Positions 15,977 through 22,751 of a DNA stretch of 31,710 nt are shown piece by piece (position 1 is the first letter of the stretch; each line of letters begins with the position of its first letter). The position numbers and the translations under genes are program-made. Under the pieces are notes generated by a model. That model had not been told where the DNA came from and made no database searches. It was given only the letters and a program-made list of their open reading frames with translations. This stretch comes from Novosphingobium sp. (lineage in GTDB: Bacteria > Pseudomonadota > Alphaproteobacteria > Sphingomonadales > Sphingomonadaceae). Where the stretch lies: the NCBI GenBank assembly GCA_030830245.1, contig JAURNJ010000350.1, positions 1 through 31,710 on the forward strand, written 5' to 3'.

Positions 15977-16357
15977 TCAATCCATGCCTTCGATCAGCTC
16001 GATGATGTGCCCATCGGGCGTTTCGAGAAAAACGTAGCAAACCTCTCCGAAACGTTGAGGCTCGCCTTGGCGTTTCGCTCCCGCTGCTTCGGCGCGGGCT
16101 AGCGCGGCGTTCATTTCGGGCACATAGAAGCCGATCGGGCCGTAGGAATTGCCGCGTGTGATCGTCAGGACATCCTTCTGGTAAAGGATAAGGCCGCAGG
16201 CCTCGTCCGGCGTTTTCAGGACGTGTTCGCGAAAACCCGGCGCGACAATCGGTTCGCTTGCCACCATGCCGAATGCCTCTTCGTAGAAGCGTTGCGTGGC
16301 GACTGCGTCGTCGACCGTAATCTTGAAAAAGCCGAGACGCGATGCGGCGGTGGTCAT
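15977..16357 (-). CDS. VOC (glyoxalase/bleomycin-resistance fold) protein 1
   Basis: 126 residues with the vicinal-oxygen-chelate layout. First beta-alpha-beta unit LGFFKITVDDAVATQRFYEEAFGM (8-31), middle strand VLTITRGNSYGPIGFYVPEMNAALARAEAAGA, and C-terminal VFLETPDGHIIELIEGMD, whose Glu in IELIE is a usual metal ligand. The N-terminal ligand position (often His) is Lys, so metal chemistry is uncertain. It is the last gene of the minus-strand MFS/luciferase/aldolase operon and starts four bases after the stop of a second VOC gene of equal length. The two are diverged tandem relatives that could pair as a heterodimer. Start ATG 16357 chosen because it sits at that junction. Confidence 0.86.
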   Translation of the reverse strand: MTTAASRLGFFKITVDDAVATQRFYEEAFGMVASEPIVAPGFREHVLKTPDEACGLILYQKDVLTITRGNSYGPIGFYVPEMNAALARAEAAGAKRQGEPQRFGEVCYVFLETPDGHIIELIEGMD

Positions 16358-16361
16358 GCTT

Positions 16362-16742
16362 TCAGTTCCCCTGTTGGATAAGTTCGATGTCGTGCCCGTA
16401 CGGTGTGCGCAGGATGGCAAAGCGCACTTTGCCCGCAGCCGTCGGTTCCCTGACGACAGAGGACCCCCGCTCGAGCATGCGGTCTAGCACCGCGTCGAGG
16501 TCGTCCGTACGCACGCCCAGCGGCCCCCACCCGTTGCCGATTTCGCGCGGCTGGCCGTCTTTCCAGCAACGCAGGATCACGTCGAAGGGATTGTCGGGGG
16601 CGGACATGGCGACCTGCCGGAAGTCGGGCAGGTCGAGCACCTGGCCCTGCGACCAGTCGAACACCGCCTGAAAGAAGGCGATGGCCTCTTCCAGATTGGG
16701 AACGTGGAGCTTGACGAATCCCGGATCGCAGCGCGGAGTCAT
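16362..16742 (-). CDS. VOC (glyoxalase/bleomycin-resistance fold) protein 2
   Basis: 126 residues, VOC fold: GFVKLHVPNLEEAIAFFQAVFDW (8-30), then GWGPLGVRTDDLDAVLDRMLERG, then FAILRTPYGHDIELIQQGN. The C-terminal Glu of DIELI is kept; the first ligand position is Lys, as in its neighbour. The start overlaps the class II aldolase stop by four bases (ATGA), so translation is coupled; the open frame extends upstream across that aldolase but that extension is a shadow. VOC proteins catalyse isomerisation, C-C cleavage or dioxygenation, or simply bind ligand; nothing here selects one. Confidence 0.86.
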   Translation of the reverse strand: MTPRCDPGFVKLHVPNLEEAIAFFQAVFDWSQGQVLDLPDFRQVAMSAPDNPFDVILRCWKDGQPREIGNGWGPLGVRTDDLDAVLDRMLERGSSVVREPTAAGKVRFAILRTPYGHDIELIQQGN

Positions 16743-17530
16743 GCGCTGCGCTCGTGGAAATCCACGCCCTTTCGAGCCAACAGTCGCAATGCGGCGTCCC
16801 ACTCCAGGCATCCCGCGGGATCGCGCGGACCGCCGGGCCGGTCGAGCCACTGGCCGAAACCCTTTGCCTGCGCATCGAGAATCTCTTGCGACGGATATTG
16901 CAGCTCGCTGCCCGCCGCCATAAGCATGACCTGAGCCTCGCAGGCCATCTGGAAGTTGTGGAGCTGGACATAGGCTTCGGCAATCGTGCGTCCGGCGATC
17001 ATCACCCCGTGGTTGCGCAGGATGACGGTGTCCTTGCCCTCGAAATCGCGCACCAGTCGCTCGCAGGCATCCCCGCCGAAGCCATAGTCGTGATAGCCCA
17101 CCCGACCGATAAAGCCGATCGCCGTCTGTGTCGCGGGCAGCAGACCCTGCGCCATGGCCGAAACGGCCAGGATCGCCGGGGTGTGGACATGGGCAAGGCA
17201 TTGCAGGTCGTCGCGCGCCGCCAGCACCGGCGCATGCAGGTCGTGCGCCGCCACATTGGTCTGCGCATCGGCATTGCGATCGATGATCGCGCCATCCGAT
17301 AGCCGCACTTTGACGAGGTTGTCGGGCGTCACTTCGTCGTAAAGCAGGCCGTAGGGGTTCACGAGATAGGTGTCCCGCTCGCCGGGAATCTTGGCCGAGA
17401 TGTGATTGTAGATCAGGTCGATCCAGCCATGATGATCGACCAGCCGGTAGAGGGCGGCGAGATCGCACCGGGTGCGCCGTTCGGCCTCCGACATTTCATC
17501 CACTGCTGGCCTTGCCGCTACGCTCGCCAT
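16739..17530 (-). CDS. class II aldolase/adducin-family protein
   Basis: 263 residues of the class II aldolase/adducin fold: NHISAKIP (42-49), DRNADAQTNVAAHDLHAPV (84-102), the metal pair AHVHTPA (H114, H116) and LRNHGV (H174) as third zinc ligand. The sugar-phosphate aldolases (FucA, RhaD) carry a catalytic Glu in a PSSE-like motif; here the region reads AQTNVAAHDLHA as in the adducin-like subgroup, so classical aldolase action is not assured. RBS AGGAGA five bases before ATG. It lies 20 bases downstream of the luciferase-like gene and overlaps the next VOC gene. Possible retro-aldol or decarboxylation step on a cluster intermediate; substrate unknown. Confidence 0.9.
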   Translation of the reverse strand: MASVAARPAVDEMSEAERRTRCDLAALYRLVDHHGWIDLIYNHISAKIPGERDTYLVNPYGLLYDEVTPDNLVKVRLSDGAIIDRNADAQTNVAAHDLHAPVLAARDDLQCLAHVHTPAILAVSAMAQGLLPATQTAIGFIGRVGYHDYGFGGDACERLVRDFEGKDTVILRNHGVMIAGRTIAEAYVQLHNFQMACEAQVMLMAAGSELQYPSQEILDAQAKGFGQWLDRPGGPRDPAGCLEWDAALRLLARKGVDFHERSA

Positions 17531-17550
17531 CTCGCTCTCCTCTTATCGAC

Positions 17551-18471
17551 TCAACCGCGGATCTTGGCGATCACCTCGCTGCCATACCATTCGACGGCCT
17601 CGATGTATTGAGCGCGGCTGGCGTGCGGTGCCATGGCGGAAATCCAGTTGACCCCGGCTTCGGCCATTTCGCCGACTGCATCGACGTAGGCCGAAACGTC
17701 GCCATCGCCCAGCCAGCCGACCTTGACCGGCGGCCCTGCGGAACGGTCGAACGGTCCAGTGCGGCCATGTGCTGCGCGGACTTCCTCGATCTTCGCGCAG
17801 CGTTCCTTGAAATCAGGAATATCGACGACGGCAATGTCGCGATTGGCCGCGCTCATCCCCTTGGCAGCAAAGAACGGGCACCAGCCGTCGCCATATCTGC
17901 CCGCGCGTTCGAGAGCGGCGGGGCTGCTGCCGCCGATCCACAGCGGCGGCGGTGAGGCGAGGGCAGGGCGCGGCTCGACCTCGACCGCATCGAAATCCAT
18001 GCCCTTGTGGCTGACGGGGCCGCCGCTCCAGGCCAGGCGAAGAACTTCCAGAGCCTCGTCGAACAGTTTGCCGCGCCGCTTGAAATCGGAACCCAGCGCG
18101 TCGAATTCGACCTTCTGGTAGCCTGCGCCCATGCCGAGGATCAGGCGCCCGTTGGTCAGGGTCTGCACCGTCGCCGCACACTTGGCGAGCAGGAACGGGT
18201 TGCGATACCCGGCGACCACGATGTTGGTGTGGAGCTTGAGCTTTCGGCTTGCCGAACCCAGCGCCATCAGTGCCGCGAAGGGATCGAGCGCGTCGTGGCC
18301 CATTCCCTGATGCAGCCAGTGCGTATCGGGCGAAGGATGGTCGGTGATGAAGGCGGCGTCGAACCCCGCACGTTCAAGCGCGCCAGCCATCTCGGCAATG
18401 GCATCCAGCGTCTGGAATTCGCCGGGTGTCGGGACACCCAGTGGTATTTCTATCGTGAAGTTCGGGGCCAT
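17551..18471 (-). CDS. luciferase-like (LLM) flavin-dependent oxidoreductase
   Basis: 306 residues, TIM-barrel of the bacterial-luciferase/F420-oxidoreductase superfamily. Visible hallmarks are GFDAAFITDHPSP (36-48), KLKLHTNIVVAGYRNPFLLAKCAATVQTLTNGRLILGMGAGY (77-118) with the cofactor-binding strand-loop, FDEALEVLRLAWSGG and PPLWIGGSSPAALERAGRYGDGW. The family uses FMN or F420; sphingomonad members are usually presumed to use FMN, which sequence alone does not settle. The gene sits between an MFS transporter (13 bases) and the class II aldolase (20 bases) in one operon. A monooxygenase or reductase acting early on the imported substrate is plausible. Confidence 0.92.
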   Translation of the reverse strand: MAPNFTIEIPLGVPTPGEFQTLDAIAEMAGALERAGFDAAFITDHPSPDTHWLHQGMGHDALDPFAALMALGSASRKLKLHTNIVVAGYRNPFLLAKCAATVQTLTNGRLILGMGAGYQKVEFDALGSDFKRRGKLFDEALEVLRLAWSGGPVSHKGMDFDAVEVEPRPALASPPPLWIGGSSPAALERAGRYGDGWCPFFAAKGMSAANRDIAVVDIPDFKERCAKIEEVRAAHGRTGPFDRSAGPPVKVGWLGDGDVSAYVDAVGEMAEAGVNWISAMAPHASRAQYIEAVEWYGSEVIAKIRG

Positions 18472-18484
18472 GGGCTTCCTTTCA

Positions 18485-19753
18485 TCAGTTGGGCGCGGAG
18501 ACTTGCTCCGGCTCGAATGTGGGGTGCGGGCCTAGGCCTAGAACGAGGAGACCGGCAACTATGAAGACCGGGATGCTGAGCAGAAGAAATCCTTCGTAAC
18601 TGCCGGTCGAATCAAAAATCCAGCCTGCGGCCAGCGGCCCGATACCAGACGAGAGCCCGACCAGCGCCGATATCGATCCGTATATCTTGCCGAAGTGGCG
18701 CAAGCCGCCATACTGGGTGGTCAGGTAAATGATCATGTAGAGCGTCGCGCCCGAACCAAATCCCATCAGGGCAACCCCGACCATCACGATGGGAAGCGCG
18801 CCGCCGCTGAGCAGCAGAACCGTGAATGCAAGTGCAGGCGTTGCCAGCACCAGGCAAGGGATCCATCCTGCCTTGAAACGGTCCATGATAGTGCCGCAGA
18901 TCAGCCGCGAGAGGATCCCGGCAGTGCCTGCAATGAGGGCAAGGCTTGCCGCCGTCACTTCCGCAATGCCCAGCGACCGGTAGACCGGTATAGCGTGCAG
19001 TCCCCAGCCAGCCCCGATCCCCGTCGCCAGGAAAGTGGCTATCGCAATGCGGATCATGACTGTGTCGCGCAGCGATTGTTTCAGGGTCAGTCCGCCGGGA
19101 ACGAAATGCGCGATTGGCGGACCATCCCCGCTATCGCTCTCGCGCCCGGTGGCTTTAACTGGTCTGACCTTGAAGAAGGGAATCACCAGCAGCAACGCCA
19201 GGCCGGGCCAACCCAGACCCAGCGCAAGATATGCGCCGCGCCAGCCCAGTTCCGCGATCAGGAAGTGTGTGAGCAGCGGCGTTACAGCGCTCGCGACCGA
19301 CATGCCGCTCAGCATCACCGCCATGGCCGTGCCGCGATTGTCGACAAATGCGGTGGCGACCGGCGGATTCCAAACCATCGTGCGGATCAACAGAGAGAAA
19401 AGCCCGTAGATCACCCACATGCCGATCCACAGAGCGACCGTGCCGTTCATCAGGCTGAAGCCTGAGAAAGCGAGGCCGCAAAGGACGAGTCCGGGAATGG
19501 CGATAGCCCTCGCACCGAAGCGGTCTACCAGCGCCCCGGCAAAGGGGGTGAGCGGGGTGACGATGAAAGCAAATACCGTCATGCTCAACGAGATTGTGGT
19601 GCGGCTCCAGCCAAATTCTTCCTGCAACGGCAGCATGAACAGGCCCATGCTTGTCGTCGGGATGCCGCCAAAGGAAATGCCGAAGGTGGCGGCAAGCAGA
19701 AGTGGCCAATGCAGCTTCCATTCCGATGGTGCCGCTCGCTTGCCTTGATCCAC
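18485..19753 (-). CDS. MFS transporter
   Basis: 422 residues, about twelve hydrophobic segments in two six-helix halves with a charged central loop (near VRPVKATGRESDSGDG, about 198-213). GALVDRFGARAIAIPG (77-92) matches the loop 2-3 MFS signature and ICGTIMDRFKAGWIP repeats it in the second half. The opening (WKLHWPLLLAATFGISFGGIPTTSMGLFMLPLQEEFGWSR) resembles the OFA/monocarboxylate-transporter subgroup. Start is GTG at 19753 with RBS GGGAGAG four bases upstream. It is the first gene of the operon down to 15977, so it probably imports the substrate, most likely an organic anion. Cargo is inferred from subgroup and context only. Confidence 0.93.
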   Translation of the reverse strand: MDQGKRAAPSEWKLHWPLLLAATFGISFGGIPTTSMGLFMLPLQEEFGWSRTTISLSMTVFAFIVTPLTPFAGALVDRFGARAIAIPGLVLCGLAFSGFSLMNGTVALWIGMWVIYGLFSLLIRTMVWNPPVATAFVDNRGTAMAVMLSGMSVASAVTPLLTHFLIAELGWRGAYLALGLGWPGLALLLVIPFFKVRPVKATGRESDSGDGPPIAHFVPGGLTLKQSLRDTVMIRIAIATFLATGIGAGWGLHAIPVYRSLGIAEVTAASLALIAGTAGILSRLICGTIMDRFKAGWIPCLVLATPALAFTVLLLSGGALPIVMVGVALMGFGSGATLYMIIYLTTQYGGLRHFGKIYGSISALVGLSSGIGPLAAGWIFDSTGSYEGFLLLSIPVFIVAGLLVLGLGPHPTFEPEQVSAPN

Positions 19754-19928
19754 GTTTCTCTCCCGGTCGCCTTTCCTGCCTCGTCAACCGGGCCGGTGTC
19801 GCGTCATCCTGTCGCTTATCGGAAGCATGCCTTGCATCAAAAGGCAACGTGAGTCAGAATAATTGCCGACCCTGTATTATTAATGAGATTCGGCGGCTCA
19901 TATGTCTGCCGGTCCGGTGGAGAGAGAC
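19754..19928. promoter_or_regulatory. divergent promoter region, MFS operon versus amidohydrolase A
   Basis: 175 bases between two divergent starts. It includes an AT-rich patch around 19870-19890 with TATTAT and TTAATGA, the lowest-GC segment here and the best place for a -10 element of the plus-strand gene. A convincing -35 partner is not visible. No ORF with coding character is present. Confidence 0.3.
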
Positions 19929-21677
19929 ATGCAGATCGACATTCTAATCAAGGGCGGCACGGTGGTCGATGGTAGCGGGGCGGACGCCTACGCCGCCGAC
20001 GTGCGCGTTGCGGGCGGACGCATTGCTGAGATCGGCAAGGACCTGAAGGCGCGCGAGGGTGAGCGCGTGTTCGACGCCGCCGGATGCTATGTTACCCCTG
20101 GCATGATCGAGACGCACAACCACTGGGACGGCGGTGTCTGGTGGGCGCCCAACATGGAGCCGCTGCCCGCCTATGGCGCGACCACCTCGATCAACGGTAA
20201 CTGCGGCTTCTCGATCGCGCCTGCGCCCAAGACGGCAGAGGGCAAGCAGACCGTCGTCGATATTTTCAACTATTTCGAAGACATCCCCGAAGAGCCGATG
20301 AACCAGGTCGTCCCCTGGGACTGGGACAAGTGGAGCGAATACAAGGCATCCATGCAGGCCAAGGTGCGGCTTCCGCTCAACTTCTGCTCGTTCTGCGGCC
20401 ATGTTCCGCTGCGCATTGCGGTGATGGGTATGGACGCGTGGGAACGCGCCGCCACGCCCGCCGAAATCCAGACGATGTGCGCTTATCTCGATGACGCATT
20501 GGCCGCTGGCGCGATGGGCCTCTCGTCCAACATGATGGATCGCGACAAGTACGAACGTCGCCTGCCGCCGCAGATGGCCGACGATGCCGAGATCGAGGCG
20601 CTGATGCGCGTGGTCGCGAAATATCCGGGCGCGACAGTGCAGTTCATCGTCGACTATTTCATCGCCGGCGAAGGCAATGCGCAAGTCGAGCACTGGGGCA
20701 AGCTTGCGAAGAAGACCGGCGTCAAGCTGCAATGGGCAGGCATGCCAGCGCTCATGTTCATGAAGAAATATCAGGAGCGCGCGCTTGAGCTGCACGAGCA
20801 GTTCAAGGCCGAGGGACTGCCGATCTTCACGGCGTTCAACGTCATTTCGCCGACCTCGATCCTCAATTTCTACTCCACGCTGATCTTCGGCCAGAACGGC
20901 AACCCGGTCTGGCAGGAGCTGATCAACGAGAAGAGCTGGGAAAATAAGAAGTCCATGCTCACTGACGAGGCGTGGCTCGATCGTGCGCGCGAAAGCTGGG
21001 ACAACCAGTTTCCGCATTCCACCCTGTTCGACACCGAAGGTATGTTGCTGCGCGAAAGCGAATCCGGGTTTGGCCCCGTCGGCTGCACTCTTGCCGACTA
21101 CCAGCGCGCCGAAGGCTTCAACCACACGTCTGACGCCTTGGCGAAATGGGTGCTCAACAACGGGCAGGAATCGGTCATCCTCAAGCGCAGCTATCCGCGC
21201 GACGACGAGATGCTCAACAGGTTGCTGATGGACGAAAACACGCTGTGCAACGTCTCGGACTCAGGCGCGCACGGCAAGATGTTCTGCGGCGCTGGCTACA
21301 ACGTAGCCCTGCTCACCGAATATGTGCGCGAGCGCAAGTTCCTCACCATCGAGCGCGCGATCTACATGCTCACCTGGCGCACGGCAGAGTTCTTCGGCCT
21401 GCATGATCGCGGCCTCATCAAGGAGGGCATGGTTGCCGATATCGCCGTGTTCAACCTCGACGAGATCGAGATGCGCCAGGAAAAGAAGATCTGGGACGTC
21501 TACGACGGCAAGGGCAGCCGCACCTATCGGTATACCCGCGATGCCGCACCGATGCGCCTGACGCTCTGCAACGGTGAGCCGACCTTCGATCGTGGCGAGT
21601 TCACCGGCCGCTATCCGGGCGAATTCATCGGCCCCGAGGCGGAAGGCGGCGCGCAACTGGCGATCGCGGCGGAATAG
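19929..21677 (+). CDS. D-aminoacylase-like amidohydrolase, copy A
   Basis: 582 residues, N-acyl-D-amino-acid deacylase branch of the amidohydrolase superfamily. The beta-sandwich start is MQIDILIKGGTVVDGSG, then CYVTPGMIETHNHWD (H63, H65, D67), NGNCGFS with metal Cys92, and the C-terminal SDSGAHGKMFCGAGYN. The later barrel histidines of D-aminoacylases (THxR and SHLK motifs) are not visible: the strands read VQFIVDYF and KLQWAGMP, so metal coordination differs from the type enzyme. Start 19929 has RBS GGAGAG and matches the homologous start of copy B; an in-frame ATG nine codons upstream (19902) is less likely. It is followed by a converging LysR gene. An amide, lactam or cyclic-imide substrate is a family-based guess. 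Confidence 0.9.
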   Translation: MQIDILIKGGTVVDGSGADAYAADVRVAGGRIAEIGKDLKAREGERVFDAAGCYVTPGMIETHNHWDGGVWWAPNMEPLPAYGATTSINGNCGFSIAPAPKTAEGKQTVVDIFNYFEDIPEEPMNQVVPWDWDKWSEYKASMQAKVRLPLNFCSFCGHVPLRIAVMGMDAWERAATPAEIQTMCAYLDDALAAGAMGLSSNMMDRDKYERRLPPQMADDAEIEALMRVVAKYPGATVQFIVDYFIAGEGNAQVEHWGKLAKKTGVKLQWAGMPALMFMKKYQERALELHEQFKAEGLPIFTAFNVISPTSILNFYSTLIFGQNGNPVWQELINEKSWENKKSMLTDEAWLDRARESWDNQFPHSTLFDTEGMLLRESESGFGPVGCTLADYQRAEGFNHTSDALAKWVLNNGQESVILKRSYPRDDEMLNRLLMDENTLCNVSDSGAHGKMFCGAGYNVALLTEYVRERKFLTIERAIYMLTWRTAEFFGLHDRGLIKEGMVADIAVFNLDEIEMRQEKKIWDVYDGKGSRTYRYTRDAAPMRLTLCNGEPTFDRGEFTGRYPGEFIGPEAEGGAQLAIAAE

Positions 21678-21710
21678 CCGCCTGGATGGCGGCATTTCGT
21701 GTGGCCATGC

Positions 21711-22619
21711 TCATTCACTTGCGGTTGCGGCTGACATCATTGCGCGGTACGTCTTGCGCAGGTGATTGATTACCAGATTAGCGGCGGGCGATTTCATCCT
21801 GTTTGCGGGTTGTGTCACCCATATGTTGGCGATTGCAGGTGCGCTGAAATCACTCGGTTTCAATGTCTTTACAGTCCCGCGTTCCAGCTCTTCTCGGGCG
21901 GCGAACCGCGAAGCTAGCCAGATCGCGTCACTCGAGAGCATGAAGTCCTTGGCGATACTGAAATTGTCGCAGATGATCGACGGAATGACGCGCATCTGCC
22001 CCAACTTCATGTAGCTGGTGCAAACGACCGGATAACGGTCAAAATCCTTCCACGATAGCAAGGTGGACTTTGCCAGAGGGTGGTCGGCACGCGCTATAAG
22101 GTCGATCGGCATTTCTCCGACCCACTCGGAAGCGAACGCCGGATCGTCAGCGGCTATGTCGTCTACGTAGATTGCGAATTCGATTGCATCTTTCTCCAGC
22201 AGATCGAGCAGGACGGCGAGGGGTTCGACTTTGGTGGTGATCTGCAAGTTTGGCGACCGGCGGGCCAGAAACGTGAGGATCTCGGGCATGAATACGGTGC
22301 TTGTGAGGCCGGACATGCCGAATCCGACTGCTCCCGCCATGGCGTTGCCGCGAAGCTGCATGTTTCTGTCGAGCGTCCGTGCCAGACTCACCAGGCGTTC
22401 CGCTTCCTGCAACAGCTCTGCTCCTATCCGCGTTGCCTGCGCGCCGGACCGGCCTCGTTCGAAGATTTGCACGTCCCAAATGGCTTCGAGCGACGCAATG
22501 CTGCGGCTCAGGGAAGGCTGAGCAAGGCCCAGTTCCTGCGAGGCGCGCGAGAAACTTCCGCAGCTTTGTAATGTTAGCGCGTGTTCGAGCTTGCCCAATG
22601 TGAATGGTATGCGTTTCAT
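21711..22619 (-). CDS. LysR-type transcriptional regulator
   Basis: 302 residues. N-terminal winged helix-turn-helix: LEHALTLQSCGSFSRASQELGLAQPSLSRSIASLE (11-45). Then a linker helix and a periplasmic-binding-protein-like effector domain (AVGFGMSGLTSTVFMPEILTFLARRSPNLQI onward). It lies between the two amidohydrolase copies, divergent from B and convergent with A. By the usual LysR habit it is expected to control the divergent neighbour (copy B) and itself. A TCCAA-N7-TTGGA repeat sits 14 bases upstream of its start. No good Shine-Dalgarno precedes the ATG. The frame remains open upstream, but that extension lies antisense to copy B and is rejected. Confidence 0.93.
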   Translation of the reverse strand: MKRIPFTLGKLEHALTLQSCGSFSRASQELGLAQPSLSRSIASLEAIWDVQIFERGRSGAQATRIGAELLQEAERLVSLARTLDRNMQLRGNAMAGAVGFGMSGLTSTVFMPEILTFLARRSPNLQITTKVEPLAVLLDLLEKDAIEFAIYVDDIAADDPAFASEWVGEMPIDLIARADHPLAKSTLLSWKDFDRYPVVCTSYMKLGQMRVIPSIICDNFSIAKDFMLSSDAIWLASRFAAREELERGTVKTLKPSDFSAPAIANIWVTQPANRMKSPAANLVINHLRKTYRAMMSAATASE

Positions 22620-22632
22620 GTATAGAAAATAA

Positions 22633-22649
22633 TCCAAATATGCATTGGA
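22633..22649. promoter_or_regulatory. candidate LysR operator
   Basis: TCCAA (22633-22637), seven bases, TTGGA (22645-22649): a perfect inverted repeat in AT-rich sequence directly between the LysR start and copy B. Size and symmetry fit a LysR recognition site (T-N11-A-like core), and proximity to the LysR start suggests autoregulation plus control of copy B. Confidence 0.5.
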
Positions 22650-22673
22650 CAGCAAGTAGCGCAGCCCACAATC

Positions 22674-22723
22674 TGTTGCTGAGGCGCTGACGCCGTTCAA
22701 TCGTGTGAATCGGTGCAGCAACA
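22674..22723 (+). promoter_or_regulatory. long-spaced inverted repeat in the leader of copy B
   Basis: TGTTGCTG (22674-22681) and CAGCAACA (22716-22723) are perfect complements separated by 34 bases. The enclosed segment contains GGCG-CTGA-CGCC and TTCA/TGAA pairs that could form inner stems. It ends 28 bases before the copy B ATG. It may be a pair of protein-binding half-sites or an RNA leader fold. Confidence 0.3.
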
Positions 22724-22751
22724 AGCATGACAACAATCGGAGAGTGGACGG

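Noticed and set aside
19944..21125. 393-codon minus-strand frame opposite amidohydrolase copy A, with a similar frame opposite copy B
   Set aside because: The antisense frame recurs in both copies only because the sense genes are homologous; no domain or RBS supports it.
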